From: Lunularia cruciata
Taxonomy: Eukaryota > Streptophyta > Marchantiopsida > Lunulariales > Lunulariaceae
Length of the DNA: 64,000 bases
Direction of reading: 5' to 3'
Assembly (NCBI GenBank): GCA_948567375.1
Contig: OX419757.1
Location: forward strand, 66,905,836-66,969,835
Each line of letters begins with the position of its first letter. The first letter of the stretch is position 1. Below are positions 22,276-34,752 of the stretch, piece after piece. Both the position numbers and the translations under genes were made by a program. The notes beneath the pieces are model-generated. The model did no database searches, had not been told where the DNA came from, and was given only the letters and a program-made list of their open reading frames with translations.

Positions 22276-22394
22276 TCTACCTCTCAACCCTCTTCTTTTG
22301 GTCATGTCCTCTCTCTCCCTTATGGGTAAACTTTGAACTCCTAGCTCTCTTCTCTTGGTCTTGTCCTCTCTCACCCTTCTAGGTAAACTTTAAA
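22276..22394. repeat. two-copy pyrimidine-rich tandem repeat, about 60 bp unit
   Basis: Both copies run CTCT...CTTCT, TTGGTC, TGTCCTCTCTC, CCCTT and GGTAAACTTT. The copies start near 22,276 and 22,338. Confidence 0.6.
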
Positions 22395-22909
22395 AGTGGT
22401 CCTATCTTCCCTCCCTCCTGATCCTTCTCTTCTCTTTGTCCTCTCTTCCTCCCAAACCTTATTCAAAATCTCCCTTCTCTCTCCCTCCCAATCCATCACT
22501 TTCTTGGTCTTCCTCAACTGGTCTAAACTTCTCTCTCCTTCCTGAGTTTCTTTGAAACTATTTGAAACATGTCCTTCATGTCCTTCAAATTTGGTACAAA
22601 TCAATAATAATATCCAATCTTGAACTCACACTTAACTCACCCCTCCTTGATATCAACAACACCTCAGTATTAAAAATCCTTGCCTTCATATCTCCTTCAT
22701 CTTTCAAATCTCTATTCTATGCTTATGATTCATGAATTTGAAACCCATTTTTTTAGATTCTTGAAAGAGTCACTTCAAAGGTGACTCTTAACCTTCTGGA
22801 AAGCGAAACCCTTTTGTACAATGACAAGCCCTTTCCATAGAGCAACAACCTTTTGAACTCTAATTAAATCCTCTTTTTACAATGACATCCCATATCCCAT
22901 ATCAGAATT

Positions 22910-23360
22910 GCAATGGAATATATATATTTGCAAAGGTAATATAACTTCTTCCTATAAAAGTATCACTTCCCATGCAAGTATGGAAGTATTCTAGTAACCT
23001 CATTTGTGAATATGAGTTCTGGTCTCTCCTCTCAATTACTCATTTCTTGCACCTGATAGATAAATTTCTTGCAGCTGAAATATATAAACCTCTCTGACCT
23101 GAAATATATAAAGTGCATGGACCTGATTTCACTAACAAAAATATATAATCTAGAGTTAACTCTTATCTTGCAACATACATATAAAAATTTCTTGCTCTTG
23201 CAACTAAAATATATTAAGAACAATGAAATATATAAACCTTGAAATATATAAACAGCTTTGAACTCACATTTGAACTATTAACCATGAAATATATAAATAG
23301 CGGTAAACTCATAATGGAAATATAAACACATAATAGAAATATATATGTAGGACTTATTCA
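22910..23360. repeat. dispersed GAAATATATAAAC boxes
   Basis: At least eight copies or close variants of GAAATATATAAA are spread irregularly over 450 bp, with unrelated sequence between them. They are not a strict tandem array. Their function, if any, is unknown. Confidence 0.6.
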
Positions 23361-23400
23361 TATCTTCTGCAAAGAATGCATATATAAACATTAAATATTA

Positions 23401-23622
23401 GGAATACTTCAACTCAAAATGGATATATTAAAGCAGGAATTAACCTCAAGATTAAGCATAAACATAGATAGATCCTTAATAACCTCCAAATGAAGGATCA
23501 ATTTAAGATTTGAATACTTCTAAACTCAAAATGGATATATCAAAGCAAGATTGAACGTCAAGGTCAAGCATAAATATAGAAGATCCTCAATAACCTCCAT
23601 TTGAAGTATAATTTATTAAGAT
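23401..23622. repeat. two-copy tandem repeat, about 111 bp unit
   Basis: Copies at 23,401-23,511 and 23,512-23,622 share GAATACTTC, AACTCAAAATGGATATAT, AAGCATAAA, AGATCC and AATAACCTCCA. They are clearly diverged. Confidence 0.75.
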
Positions 23623-24134
23623 GTGTGTTCACAAGACATATGTTCACTACTAAAGACCTCATTTCTTCTCTATCACGGATATCTCTTATAGAAGATTGAG
23701 GTGTTTTGTCTCTGTCCTCTTCTTATCTACAACCTCTTTTATTTCTTCCCAATTGTCTTGTACATTGATAAAAAAGAATTGTGCAAAATAATGCATAAAC
23801 TAATCCATCGCAACAAATATTGATTTTTATTTATCTTTCTTTTCAACTAAACTTGCAGTTCTTGTAATGAATGCATACACTCTATTGAATTCCAATGCAG
23901 TGCTCATTAAGTACTTTTGTCCTAGCTACACATTTGTTAAAATTTCTTTTGTCTTGAGTTTGTTGTACTTTAAATGAGGGCACAAAATTACTCAAGGGAA
24001 CATAAACCAAACCCCCGAGTAGATATTAGTGTTGTTTGAAAAAAAATTTATCTCCTTGTTGATTCAAGTCCTTCCACAATGGCAACATCTTTAGACAAGT
24101 CATATCATGGCAAGAGCCAAGCATCCTTGTACAC

Positions 24135-24255
24135 AAAAAAAAATTATAAGCATATAACTAGTTATGAATAACTACACATATTGAGGAATGCTATACATAA
24201 ACAACAAAATTATATGCATCTAACTAATTATGAAGAATGGTACATATTGAGAAAT
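24135..24255. repeat. two-copy tandem repeat, about 68 bp unit
   Basis: AAAATTATAAGCATATAACT then ACACATATTGAGGAATGC recurs as AAAATTATATGCATCTAACT then TACATATTGAGAAATCC. Confidence 0.65.
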
Positions 24256-24562
24256 CCATGATGTCTCTCTTTGAGCCTACCTCTATGATATTTGTCCTCT
24301 CTCAAAACCCTCAATATAACAAAAACTTCATCAAACAAAAAAACAAAGATAAATCTTTTACCAAAACTGCAAGGAAACATACTTTACAAGAAATGAATTG
24401 CTTCTCATATTGTTGTACATAATTTGGCCATTGAAAGAGTGGGGGCCGTTTTGGCTATATTATGTTCTGTCATCAATTCTTGGATGTTGGGCCAGTCAAA
24501 AGAGAGTCATATCCACCAATCACATGCACTTGGAAAAACCTTTTAATTCAAAAGCTTTTGAT

Positions 24563-24564
<2 letters not shown>

Positions 24565-24647
<83 letters not shown>
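24565..24647. repeat. (CT)41 microsatellite
   Basis: Uninterrupted CT run followed by T-rich sequence, about 80 bp left of the family C LTR. The Leu-Ser and Arg-Glu frames through it are artefacts. Confidence 0.95.
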
Positions 24648-24653
<6 letters not shown>

Positions 24654-24728
24654 GTTGTGAGGCCAAACCATCTCCTTTGCAAGATTTTCTAGAATTGCAA
24701 TGATAACCCTATCCATAAATTGGGTAGT

Positions 24729-26290
24729 TGTAATCTTTTGAGGATAGGAGACCTTAAGAGAAACACAAGAGAAAACACAAAACTTTGCACTCAATCTCTG
24801 ATGCCCTAAAGGAGCACCTTGATTGTATTATATAGCAAGGAGGACTTCCTTGAAGGAAGCTCCACCCTTGGACCAAATACATGGATTGGTGACATATCAG
24901 CAAGCTCTACCATTAGATTATTTGCATTCATGGGTGATATGTTGGTTTTGATCCTATCTGGTTGGTCAAAACATCTTTGACCGGAAGGAATCTTTAGAGA
25001 ATCTTCTTGTAGGAATCTCCAAATTGCATAGGTGAGGTACCATTGGAAAGATCTTGATAAGACAAGCTTGGGAGAAGGAAGGCCAATCTTTTCTCTATTG
25101 GGAGTAGTAATGTGGTACATTTTTTAGGCCTAATTCATTTGTTTAGGCCTCAAAAATTAGCTTTGAAGTTTCCATGCTATTTTTGACTCCTACCATATTC
25201 GTAAAAGTCCTCTTTTGGTGACATCTCTATCTGATCTACCTAGCCTATCATACATAACATCCTTCCAGATGTTACCAAGCCAATTTACACCTCTAGATGA
25301 TATGTCTAATGTACAAGATATTCTATATGTGGATAGCGAGCAACTCGGATGCATTTTTGGAGAATGTGTTTGACTTCATATTCCTCCGTGCCATCAACAA
25401 GTGTTGGACAAGGTAAAATTTCCCATATGGAAGGAAAATGGCATGGTCAAGGTTCATATCTACATAGCAAGGAAACATGGAATACTAGATGAATCTTAAT
25501 GGGGGCAATAGCTTGAAGTGGTAGGCAACTATGTTGATCCAATGAAGGATGAGAAAAGGCCCAATAAAATGAGGTCTAAGCTTGCAAGGACCCACTAACA
25601 TGAGGTTAGTTATTGATAACCAGACTTGATCCCCAACATTAAACTCCATGTGTCGGCAATGTGCATTAGCATTTTGTTTTTGTTGATTTTGGGTGATCTA
25701 CAACCTGTGTTTGCCGTTCTCTACTCCTTGTTGGATTTTGGAAACAAAAGAATTGACATCATCCACCTTGGTATCCACTATCTTCATCAAGCTCAAAGGT
25801 GTGAATGGATGCTCTCCATACATGAGGAAGAATAGTGTGACCTATGTGGATGCATTCACTGAATTGTTCTATGCAAATTCTACCAATGGAAGTAAGGTAT
25901 CCCACATTTATTGCTCTTTTAGGGTGAATCCCTAGAGCACGTCCTCAATAGTGCAATAAGCCCACTCTATTTTTCCTTTTTTTTGTGGTAGTAGGCTATG
26001 GACATGGCCAATTTGGTTTTGAAGAAACCAAAGAGTGTTCTCCAAAACAAACTAGTGAATTGAGTGCCTCTATTTGTGATGAGCACTTGAGATAGGCCAT
26101 GGTGAGAAACAATTGCATCTAAGTAAAATTGAGCTAATGTGGCACAGTCACATCCTTGTGGTAGGATATACATGAATTATTTTGCTAAGTTGGTCAACAA
26201 AGACTATGATGGAGTCAAACCTTGAGGTGGACTTGGGCAATTTGCACCCAGATCCATACTTACTTGTTCTCAATGTTGTGTAGGCATAAG
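24729..26290 (-). mobile_element. C3: partial family C chromovirus (LTR, chromodomain, integrase)
   Basis: The 3' LTR (24,729 to about 25,313) carries the family C end (TGTAATC at the left edge, the complement of GATTACA). Directly next to it on the minus strand is a chromodomain (EEYEVKHILQKCIRVAR). Integrase follows further right with GCDCATLAQFYLDAIVSHHG, LSQVLI and SLFWRTLFGFFKTKLAMS. Similarity stops near 26,290. The copy is broken and incomplete. The next element is unrelated. Confidence 0.8.
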
Positions 26291-27521
26291 AATGGGTTGA
26301 AGGAGTCCTACGGTGTTGGGGGGGATCAATGGTCTTGGGAGTGCACCGGGCACTTGGCTGCTTGTGCTTAGGTTGACTTAGTTGTTGGTGAATTGTAAGT
26401 TATCCCGTAGATTGTTCCAAGTTCTAATCTTTCATCCAATTGTAGATCTATCTTGATGATGGAGCAGTTTGTTTGCAGTTGTTTCTATTTGTGGCCTCCC
26501 CTTAGGGCTGTTGAGTACAGCTCCTTGGCCTGACTTTAGTCCTCATGTACCTTTAAGGCATGTTCTTGTTTTGTTACATTTAAGGTTGAGGTTTATGGAT
26601 TAGGTGGGTTTCTTTTGGTAGTACACGAGCTAAGGCCAGACTCATTTCAGAGCAAGCAGATCAGCAATTTGATTTTTCTACACGTACCAGAGTGGAAGCT
26701 CCAAGAATAGAGTCATTCTACCTGATACTACTCACAGTTCACAATGAATACATCCATCCACGAGCCACTCAATTTTCATCACACCCTCGTCTCAATATTT
26801 ATAAGCCACACGGAAAGAGCATCCAGTTCCAGCTAACACACTGAACGATCCTAAGCTTCTATAATTGTCAAATAAACAAGGGAAAGGAACAAATACAGCC
26901 AAACCCAATCTTGGTCTCCAACACGTTCTCTCTCCCTTACATGACTAGTTCAAAACACTCCATTTGCAAAAATTTGCTATCTTCCTCTTTCACTGTCCTG
27001 ACAAATTCTGCTGCAAAAATTCCTCTCTTCCTCTATCACATCATGGTCTAAGGTCCTGATGTACTCAAATTAGACCAAACCAACTTCAAGGTTTTCCCCT
27101 CCTCTTCCGGTCCTCTCTATCCGGTCCTCTCCTCAAAGCTCTTCATATTTGAAATTCCTCTTCCTTCTCCATGTCTTGCCCCAATTCTTCACAGCCCTTG
27201 ATTCATTCCTTCTTTGTCCTTGGTCCGTTCATTCCTACTCAGCCTACATTAGATTCATCTCCTCTGCCCAGCTTCACAATCTTACACAACCCTTACATTT
27301 GATTCATCTCTTGCCAAGCTTCACACTCTTACACAACCTTTATATTCTAGAAATTGCTTCTCTGTCCAGACCTTCTCCATTGTGAGATTTCTCTCCTGTC
27401 TACACATTCTCAAGCCTACCTTTGAGAAAATGTCCTCTGTCCTATCCTCAACTTCAGGAGAATTTTCTCTCCTATCAACACTATCAGCAATTCCTACATT
27501 CAAAAAATCTCTTCTTTGTCT
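26291..27521. other. unassigned DNA between C3 and B2
   Basis: No coding region supported. The right half (26,900-27,520) is pyrimidine-rich with recurring CCTCTC and TTCACA phrases and short direct repeats, such as CGGTCCTCTC near 27,107 and 27,122. It could be the end of an unrecognised LTR or simply diverged repeat DNA. Confidence 0.4.
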
Positions 27522-28212
27522 TGTGAGCCGGCCTGTCTCTCACTCAGGATGAACCTTTGATAGCTATTATGGTAGCGCACCATGGACTAAGAAGGCAAGG
27601 AACCCCAACTCCATCATACTCCTCCAAGGCTAACACTCCAAGACTCAAGACATTGCTCACTAGAGAACTCAATGAGAGAGAGATAGTTGCAAATGAAAGG
27701 ATGATGAGTACCTCCTCACCCCTTGTTTATATACTTATGAAATAGTTACGTACCAAAGTTACTAATTACCGTAGTAACTCAAGTTACTAGACTAAAAGTC
27801 AAGTAAAGTCAAAAAGTATAAAGGAATATCCATTCACATGGGCATATTCTACTAGCATGTGATCTTATCTTGACCCAACCACTAAGTCAAGGATTCCTTC
27901 ACATGGGCTATCCTTGGACTATAGAAGAATCCAAAACAAAAAGGCTTGCGGGTCCAAGAGTTCTCAACTCTTTCCTCAAAGCCAAACACCTAGGAATAAT
28001 ACCAAGTCAACACACTAGAATCCAAAATGGTAATGCTCATCTTTTCCACTTCTTCTGAAGTAAGGTCCCCTTTATCATATCTATGACTAACTTTAGCTAA
28101 TCATGACTAATGAAGAACTATCCTTTATCTCTATATAAATAATATCTCTCAAGTACTTGTAATACCAAGCTAAATATCACAATACCACACACATGCACAA
28201 ATGGGTGTTACA
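27522..28212 (-). repeat. 3' LTR of B2
   Basis: 691 bp, TGTGAGCCGG at the left edge to GGGTGTTACA at the right. A G-rich polypurine tract follows (complement of TTTACCCCC, 28,213-28,221). Confidence 0.92.
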
Positions 28213-28249
28213 TTTACCCCCAGACAAAGTTTTCACTTTGTCCTTCAAG

Positions 28250-29362
28250 TGAAGGTCTCTCTACCTTCTTGGTACATCTTCAACTTATCATGGTTAATCC
28301 TATCAAAGTGTCTTCCTCCCAACTCCTTGAGATCATAGGTGTAATTTCCCCAAACCTTCTCCACTATGAAAGTTCCAAAGTACTTAGGCAAAAACTTCTT
28401 TTGCACTCTCTTGAATCAAATAGAATCAAACAACATTACCCAATCACTTTCTTTGAAAGGCTCCACCTTCTTCTTGCTTTGCCTCTTGTCATAGTTCTCC
28501 TTTGGGCTTGCTCCACTCGAACCATAGTAACTACTCTTGCCTCTTCCAACTCCATGAGTTGTTCCTTCCTTGACTTCTCTGCATCACCTCCTTGTGCTTT
28601 CTTCAGTCTCCTATGAATGCTTTGGAAGGTAGGAAGATCAAAGTGAATAGGTAGGGTAGACTCAATACCATATACCAATTGAAATGGAGAATATCTGGTG
28701 GAAGTCTTCATGGTTGTCCTATACTCCCACGAAACTGCATGAATCCTCTTGTCCCAATGATGTTTAGCCTCCTCCATTTCTACATCTTTGGCCAACATCA
28801 TGCACAAGGTGTGATTGGTTCTCTCTGCCAAGCCATTGGAATTTGGCTTATAGGATGTAGTTACTCTATGTGTGATAGAGAAATGTCATAGCATGGCTAT
28901 AGTAATGCTTCTTGTAAACTCTCCTCCTCTATCAAAAACCAACTCCAAAGGGCATCCAACTCTAGTGATAATGCAATCATAAAGAAATCTACCAACTTCA
29001 TCTTCATTCTTGTCCCTCAATGGTCTAGCCTTGACCCAATTGGTAAGGTAATCAGTAACTACCACAATGTACCAATTGTTCCTCGGGGTTCTATTGAGAG
29101 GACCTACAAAATCAATTCTCCACTTCTCAAAAGGTCCTAGCAATGGAATTGATCTAAGTAGTGGAGTGGATGTAGACTTTCTAGCAAAAGCTTGACAAAC
29201 ATGATAAGTTTTGCAATAATCAAGACAATCCTTGAAAATCCCTCTCCAATGGTAACGTGCATCTTGAATCTTGAAAGCAGTCACCTTTCTAGCAAAGTGT
29301 CCTCCACACACTAAACCTTCATGAAACTCCTTTATAAGTAGGATAGACTCTTCCTTACCCAC
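28250..29362 (-). pseudogene. integrase of B2
   Basis: The zinc-binding part (HEGLVCGGHFARK, YCKTYHVCQ) is followed by the core (WRIDFVGPLNRTPRN, VVVTDYLTNWVKARP, DRGGEFTR) and the tail (AERTNHTLCMM, TMKTSTRYSPFQLVYGIEST). It ends without a chromodomain, which places family B outside the chromoviruses. Confidence 0.85.
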
Positions 29363-30948
29363 TGCTCTTGAAGTAGACCATCTGCTCCTTGGTGAAAAAG
29401 AATATCCTCTACCATTGTGTAAGGTCTAGATCTTGCTACAAGGGCCTTCCTCTCCCTAGCATGCATCCCTTCTAGATAGTTACTTCTTGTCACAAAATCC
29501 ACAATCTCCTTGTACTCCATTGGAACCTCTTGAGTGACTGAGATTGTCATGAGCCCCTCATCCCGGAAGGAATCATCCACTGGCTCATCTCCATCATGAT
29601 CATAGGCTCTAGATAACAAATCAGCATTTGCATGTTTCTTTCTTGGCCTATCTTCAATGGTATAGTCATACTCAGACAAGAGTATCATCCACCTTGCTAG
29701 TCTCCCTTCAACATTAGGCTTGTTGAAGATGTACTTCAGAGCCTTGTGATCCGTGACAATGGTGGATTTCCCTCCAATCAAGTAGTGTCTAAACTTCTTG
29801 AAACCAAAGATCATTGCCAACCCTTCTCTCTCCGTGACAGAGTAGTTCTTCTCTGCTAAAACCATCTGCCTACTAGCATAAGCTATTGAATGATCATGCC
29901 CATCTTGGTCTAATTGACTAAGAGTGCATCCTATAGCTACATTAAAGGCATCAATGTAGAGGATGAAAGGTTTACTCCAATCAGGTTTAGCAAGAATTGG
30001 AGCTACAACAAGGCATTGCTTGAGCCTCCTTGTCCTCCAAAATCACCATGTAATCTACACCCTTCTTCATGTAGATGGTCAAACTTGTTGGAAAATGAGA
30101 AGATGAACCTCTTATAGTACCAACCATCCCCAAGAATTGGTATTACTTTTTCAAGCTTGAAGGGAATAGAAGGTCTAAGATTTTCCTCACCTTCTCAAGA
30201 TCAACTACTATTCCATCCTTGGAGATGATGTGCCCCAAAAGTAGACCTTCTTCACATCCAAAAATGCACTTTGTTGGGTTGAGTGATGCATTTGCCTCAT
30301 CCAAGCGTTGCAAGACCTTGATTAGGTGCTCAAATTGCTCCTCCTTGCTCCCATAGATGACAAAAGTCATCAATGAAGTCTCTCATAAATTTCCCAATGA
30401 AAGGTTCAAATACCTTGTTCATGAACCATTGGAATGTGGCTGGAGCATTGCAAAGCCCAAAAGGCATGACCTTGAAAGCATAAGTTCCCCAAGGTGTGGT
30501 GAACGTGGTGAGTTGTTGATGCTCTAGTGCAATCTTGATTTGGATATCCACTATAACCATCTCCAAAACTGTACCTCTCATGACCTGCAACCTCCTCCAA
30601 GATCTCATCAATAAATGGCAATGAGTAGTAGTCCTTCTTGGTAACAGCATTGAGCTTCTTGTTATCCACACATACCCGAACCTTGCCATTCTTTTTCTTC
30701 ACAATGACAATTGGAGACACCCATTCTGAATTCTCTACCTCAAAAATAAATCTAGCCTCCTTGGGCTTATCAATCTTCTCCTTCACAACCAAAGATATTG
30801 GTGGGCTAATGCAACATTGCTTTTGGCGGATTGGTCTTGCATGTGACTCCACCTCTATCTTGTGCTCCTCCAAGGTGACTTCCTCCAAATCCTTGTAATT
30901 GAAAGCAAACACATAGTTGAACTTGCGGAAAATCTCCTCAAATCTCAC
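29332..30948 (-). pseudogene. RNase H and reverse transcriptase of B2
   Basis: RNase H is readable at 29,332-29,865 (TEREGLAMIFGFKKFRHYL, HANADLLSRAYDHDGDEP). Reverse transcriptase lies at 30,143-30,948 with SEWVSPIVIVKKKNGKVRVC, YSLPFIDEILEEV and LLGHIISKDGI. It matches the B1 region nearly throughout. Confidence 0.85.
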
Positions 30949-31290
30949 CTTCTCCTCCCTGGTAACATTTGGACCATACTTGAGAGTAGATAACCTTCAC
31001 TCTACCTCCTCAAGTGTCAATGGTAATTTATCTGGGTCCTTTAAAACCTCTGGCTTAGGTGAAAAATCCATAGCATACAAGGGATACACATCTGAATCAA
31101 ATTCAAATTCATCCTCCTTCGTGGAAGTCTCCTCTTCCATGCTTGTGTCCACACCTGAAGCTCCTTCTTCAGAGTTTGATTCCCAATGATCAGAAGTTGG
31201 TGTATCTGAATGTGAAGTGTTGGTGGTGTTGGTCACAAGAACTATGACTCTAAGGTTTGATGGCCCAATCCTCAAGTACCCTTTGTGCCA

Positions 31291-31581
31291 TCAATCAGTT
31301 GTGTGTGTTGCTCTCAACCATGGCCTCCCAAGAAATAAGTCATAGCTTGAATCCTTCAAGACTTGGAAATTCATGAGATTTTGAACTCCCATAATTGAAA
31401 CTACCACCTTATCTATCACACCTACTTGTTGAACTTGTTGTTTGTTTGCCATGCTCACCACAAATGTTGAAGGTCTTGAGGGTATCATACCCAACTTCTT
31501 CATCAACCTTTCTGACATGGCATTCACTACTGATCCTCCATCAACCAATGCATCCTTGATGTTGTGACCATTCACTCTCAC
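31291..31581 (-). pseudogene. retropepsin of B2
   Basis: A 96-codon open stretch has DALVDGGSVVNAMSERLMKK at the expected active-site position and SSYDLFLGRPWLRA near the end, the usual pattern of a retroviral-type aspartic protease in plant Ty3/gypsy elements. Confidence 0.8.
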
Positions 31582-31611
31582 ATCAATCTTGGAGGCATTT
31601 TCACAAGCCTC

Positions 31612-33045
31612 TCATGGTATTGGCTTGGCATCCACCACCCCCATTGATACGGGAGCTTTCACCTTCTTCTTCCTCTTGCTCCTTGTAGAACTCAAACCAC
31701 CTCTAAGATCTTTTCTCAAGGTAGGGTGCAAAGCAATCAATTGGCCCACTGTGATGTTAGCCATGTGACTACCAACATCCTCCAACACATTGCAGTTCCA
31801 TTGTTGCTTTGAGATCAAGAAGTCCTCCATCCCCAACTTCTTCCTTGGAGTCTTTGTTGTTGATGGTGTTGAGGTGCAAGTACTCCTAGTAGACATAGGA
31901 GTATCCTTGCTTGGAGTAAATCCTTGAGAAGAGTAAACATCCTCTACAAAACAAGCTCTCTTCTTCTCTTGTGCCAAAAGCTCCAAATTAAGACCCTTGG
32001 AATTTGAGCACTCTTCCTTCTCATACTTGCTCTCTACCACATCTATGGATGCTATCCCCTTACCTTTGTTTGGATTAGGATCCACTTGGGTTTAACTACC
32101 TCCCTCTTTCCCTCTATTGGCTCCCTCATAACCCCTTCTTCCATGGTAAGTGGAATTTGGGCAATTCCTTTGGATATGGCCTCTTCATCCACAACCAAAA
32201 CAATTTCTATCATTGAAATTGTTGGCTGGTTGGCCTCCTCTATATGGATAGTTTCCATTATTCCTAGGCCCTCTCCCTACATTCTGATCCATCTCTCTCT
32301 TCTCCCAAAGTTACACCACATTGATCTTAAGATCCGCAAGTTGTTCTATGATGGTTTGAAGTGGATCCTTTGGTGGAGGTGCAAGAATTGAAGCAACTAC
32401 TACTTGTGGTGCAACCCTTGCCACCAAAGAATCAGAAGTTCCACCATACTTGTAGCCTTGAGGAGGATTCACAACCTCCTTCACCACCAAATCACTCTCA
32501 TCCCCTTCCAAACTCTCCTCCATACGAATTGCAATTTTGATAACTTCAACCTTGGAAGAAGGTTTCTCATATCTCACTTTGCTTCTAATTTGTGGTCTCA
32601 ACCCTCCCACAAAATTCTTGGTGAGCATGGCTCCTATGCCAATCATAGTAGTCTCCACATCATCCCCACCCTTCCTCAACACTATGCAAAATCTGGACTC
32701 TAAATTTTCCACTCTTTCCACATAGACTCTCACTTTCTCTCCATCTCCTTGCTTGAGAAAGGTAACCTCACTCATCAATCTCTCATAACTCTTATCAGAA
32801 AGAAAGTTCTCAATGAGTGCTGAAGTCAAAGTCTCCCAAGACTCTTCTTGCACATCTCTCCTCTCTCTCTTTTGGTATTTTGACTCATACCATGTAAGTG
32901 CTACATCCTCAAAGAAATCTGGTAATAATGAGACCCATTCATTCTTCCTCCTCTCATTGTTTCCTATGAAATCTCTCTTGAAGTCTCTTACAAAGGCCTC
33001 CATATCTTCTCCATCCTTGCCAAAGAAAACCGGAAGTTTCCCCAT
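31612..33045 (-). pseudogene. gag of B2 with its own zinc knuckle
   Basis: The capsid-like part is 32,311-33,045 (MGKLPVFFGKDGEDMEAFVR, ALIENFLSDKSYERLMSEV). A Gly/Asn/Arg-rich stretch (VGRGPRNNGNYPYRGG) and a CCHC knuckle with NCFGCG and RGHIQRNC lie near 32,170-32,260. The linker to the protease (31,612-32,085) is Ser/Thr-rich. Confidence 0.85.
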
Positions 33046-33277
33046 CTTAACCTCTCACTATCTCTCTTTTCTCTAATTTTTCTTCTCTTTTCTTTTCTCT
33101 CACTCTTGAACTAATAGAGTATGAATATGACTAACACCATGTGAGATTAATCCACCCTAGGGAACACAAAAGGTTCAGGTTACTCCAAAATTTCTATAGC
33201 AACATCAAATCCTAGAATGCATATTAATCAAACCCTCATGGATAGTTTATCCATAAGTTGAAAGATTATCTCCATCA

Positions 33278-33727
33278 CTAATCTTGAGAACTAGCTGATG
33301 AAGGTGGTAGTATTTCTGTAGCGGTACTAAGACTCTCTCCAAGATCCTTCACTAAAGTCTCCAAAAGTGCTTTTACTTCACTACACTCATGTCCTTTTAG
33401 AAGTCCTTCCACTCCACAAACCTCACACAACTCCTTGGTCTTAGATCTTCTCCCTCCCAATCTTGGTGAAGAAGGTCCAACATGCAAACCCAAGTCAAGT
33501 AAGCCTCTCCTTTCCCTCAATCTCTTTCTCTCAAAGGTCAACGGACATGAACTTGCCTTATGTCCCTTCTCTCCACATAGAAAGCACTTAGACTCACTCT
33601 TTCCTCCAAGTGGCGTAGGTTTTTGGATCCTCTCAACACTCTCTTCAAATTCTATTGTAAACTCTCTTTTCCTCAAATCCACCCCTACAATCACTTCAAA
33701 CCCTTTGGGAACCTTGCATAGTCTCAA
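33278..33727 (-). pseudogene. extra zinc-knuckle ORF of B2, upstream of gag
   Basis: A 149-codon open stretch with VIVGVDLRKREFTIEFEE, then a full CCHC knuckle CFLCGEKGHKASSC (C-x2-C-x4-H-x4-C), a basic tract FERKRLRERRG, a second possible metal site (CEVCGVEGLLKGHEC) and a Ser-rich end. Its place between leader and gag is the same in B1. No family is recognised. A nucleic-acid-binding role is inferred from the knuckle. Confidence 0.75.
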
Positions 33728-34587
33728 TTAACACTCTTGATGACCTTCCATGTTCCCAAGATGAATCTAAATACTCAAACATGCTTTTTGTTGCTCTCAA
33801 ACTCCTCATGCATGAGGTCTCCACTCTGCAGAATTAACCCTTCCTCACAATGTCACTCAAATCTCCCAACCAGTATGTTACAGTCCTTTGAAATTTCGCA
33901 CACTTGATCACAACTCTATTTTGTCCTTCTCTGAAAAATTTCAGATCTTTTTATCAAGCCATTTGGCCTAGACACATCTCTATTCAGCACACATATTCCA
34001 GATTTGGTCTGAAAACCACCCCCTTCACTTCAAAAACTCATAACTCCTTGCTTAAGAATGATCTTTCTCTAATTTTTGTGGCAGCAAGTAGTATACAATG
34101 CACTGAATTTTCTTCGAAAATTTCAAAATAATTCACTGAAAATTAAAGAAATGGAAGACTCTGTATAGTTTTCCAAAGAACATGCAGTTATAGGAGCAGT
34201 TTACCCTATCAACTTTCAAAGGTTCTAGCCCAGTGCGCATAGTAGCTCTCACAATAATTTCAAGTGTGCTAACTGAAAGATAACCCAAGCTATCATATGC
34301 AGAAATTTCAAGTCCAGATCTCAAACTTGAGATTTTGCCCAAAATCACCTTAATCCCCAAAATCTACAATCCACCTCACACAATTTCTCCAAATCCTCTC
34401 ACGTGTATAAGATCTACAAAATCACCTTAAAGTCATTTTAATGAACTACATGGTATACAAATGGATCTTGGTTCTCTTACATAAGTTTAGCACTCTCCTC
34501 TCCTAATGTTCTCTCCAAGTGAGCTCTCATAGCCTCCTTCTGCCTAATGTAGAATTGAACGCAAAACATTATCGTACCTTCTAGAGA

Positions 34588-34606
34588 AGTCCTGGATACG
34601 GAACCA
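34588..34606 (-). promoter_or_regulatory. primer-binding site of B2
   Basis: The minus strand reads TGGTTCCGTATCCAGGACT beside the 5' LTR. It is more diverged from the tRNA-Asp complement than the B1 site, but in the same position. Confidence 0.4.
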
Positions 34607-34610
34607 AAAA

Positions 34611-34752
34611 TGTAAGCTGGCCTATCTCTCTCACTCAAGATGAACCTCTGATGGCTATTATGGTAGCGCACTATGGACTAAGAAGGCAAGGAACCCCAAC
34701 TCCATCATACTCCTCCAAGGCTAACACTCCAAGACTCAAGACATTGCTCACT
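34611..34752 (-). repeat. partial 5' LTR of B2
   Basis: It matches the outer 142 bp of the family B LTR (AAGATGAACCTCTGATGGCT, GGAACCCCAACTCCATCATA) and stops at ATTGCTCACT, where + strand B3 pol begins. Confidence 0.88.

Larger units (their letters stand above)
21181..24564. other. AT-rich repeat DNA, no gene supported
   Basis: About 3.4 kb without a recognisable gene. It contains scattered TTTTGCTA boxes (21,590-21,790), pyrimidine-rich duplicated sequence near 22,300, many ATATATAAA boxes (22,910-23,360) and short tandem duplications listed separately. Open frames here are low-complexity. Confidence 0.5.
27522..34752 (-). mobile_element. B2: family B Ty3/gypsy element, partial 5' LTR
   Basis: The order is as in B1, without the nested insertions: a partial 5' LTR (34,611-34,752), primer site, leader, extra zinc-knuckle ORF, gag, protease, reverse transcriptase, RNase H, integrase and 3' LTR (27,522-28,212). 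Its 5' LTR stops at the head-to-head junction with B3. It is broken, but most domains are readable in long stretches, so it is one of the younger fossils here. Confidence 0.88.
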
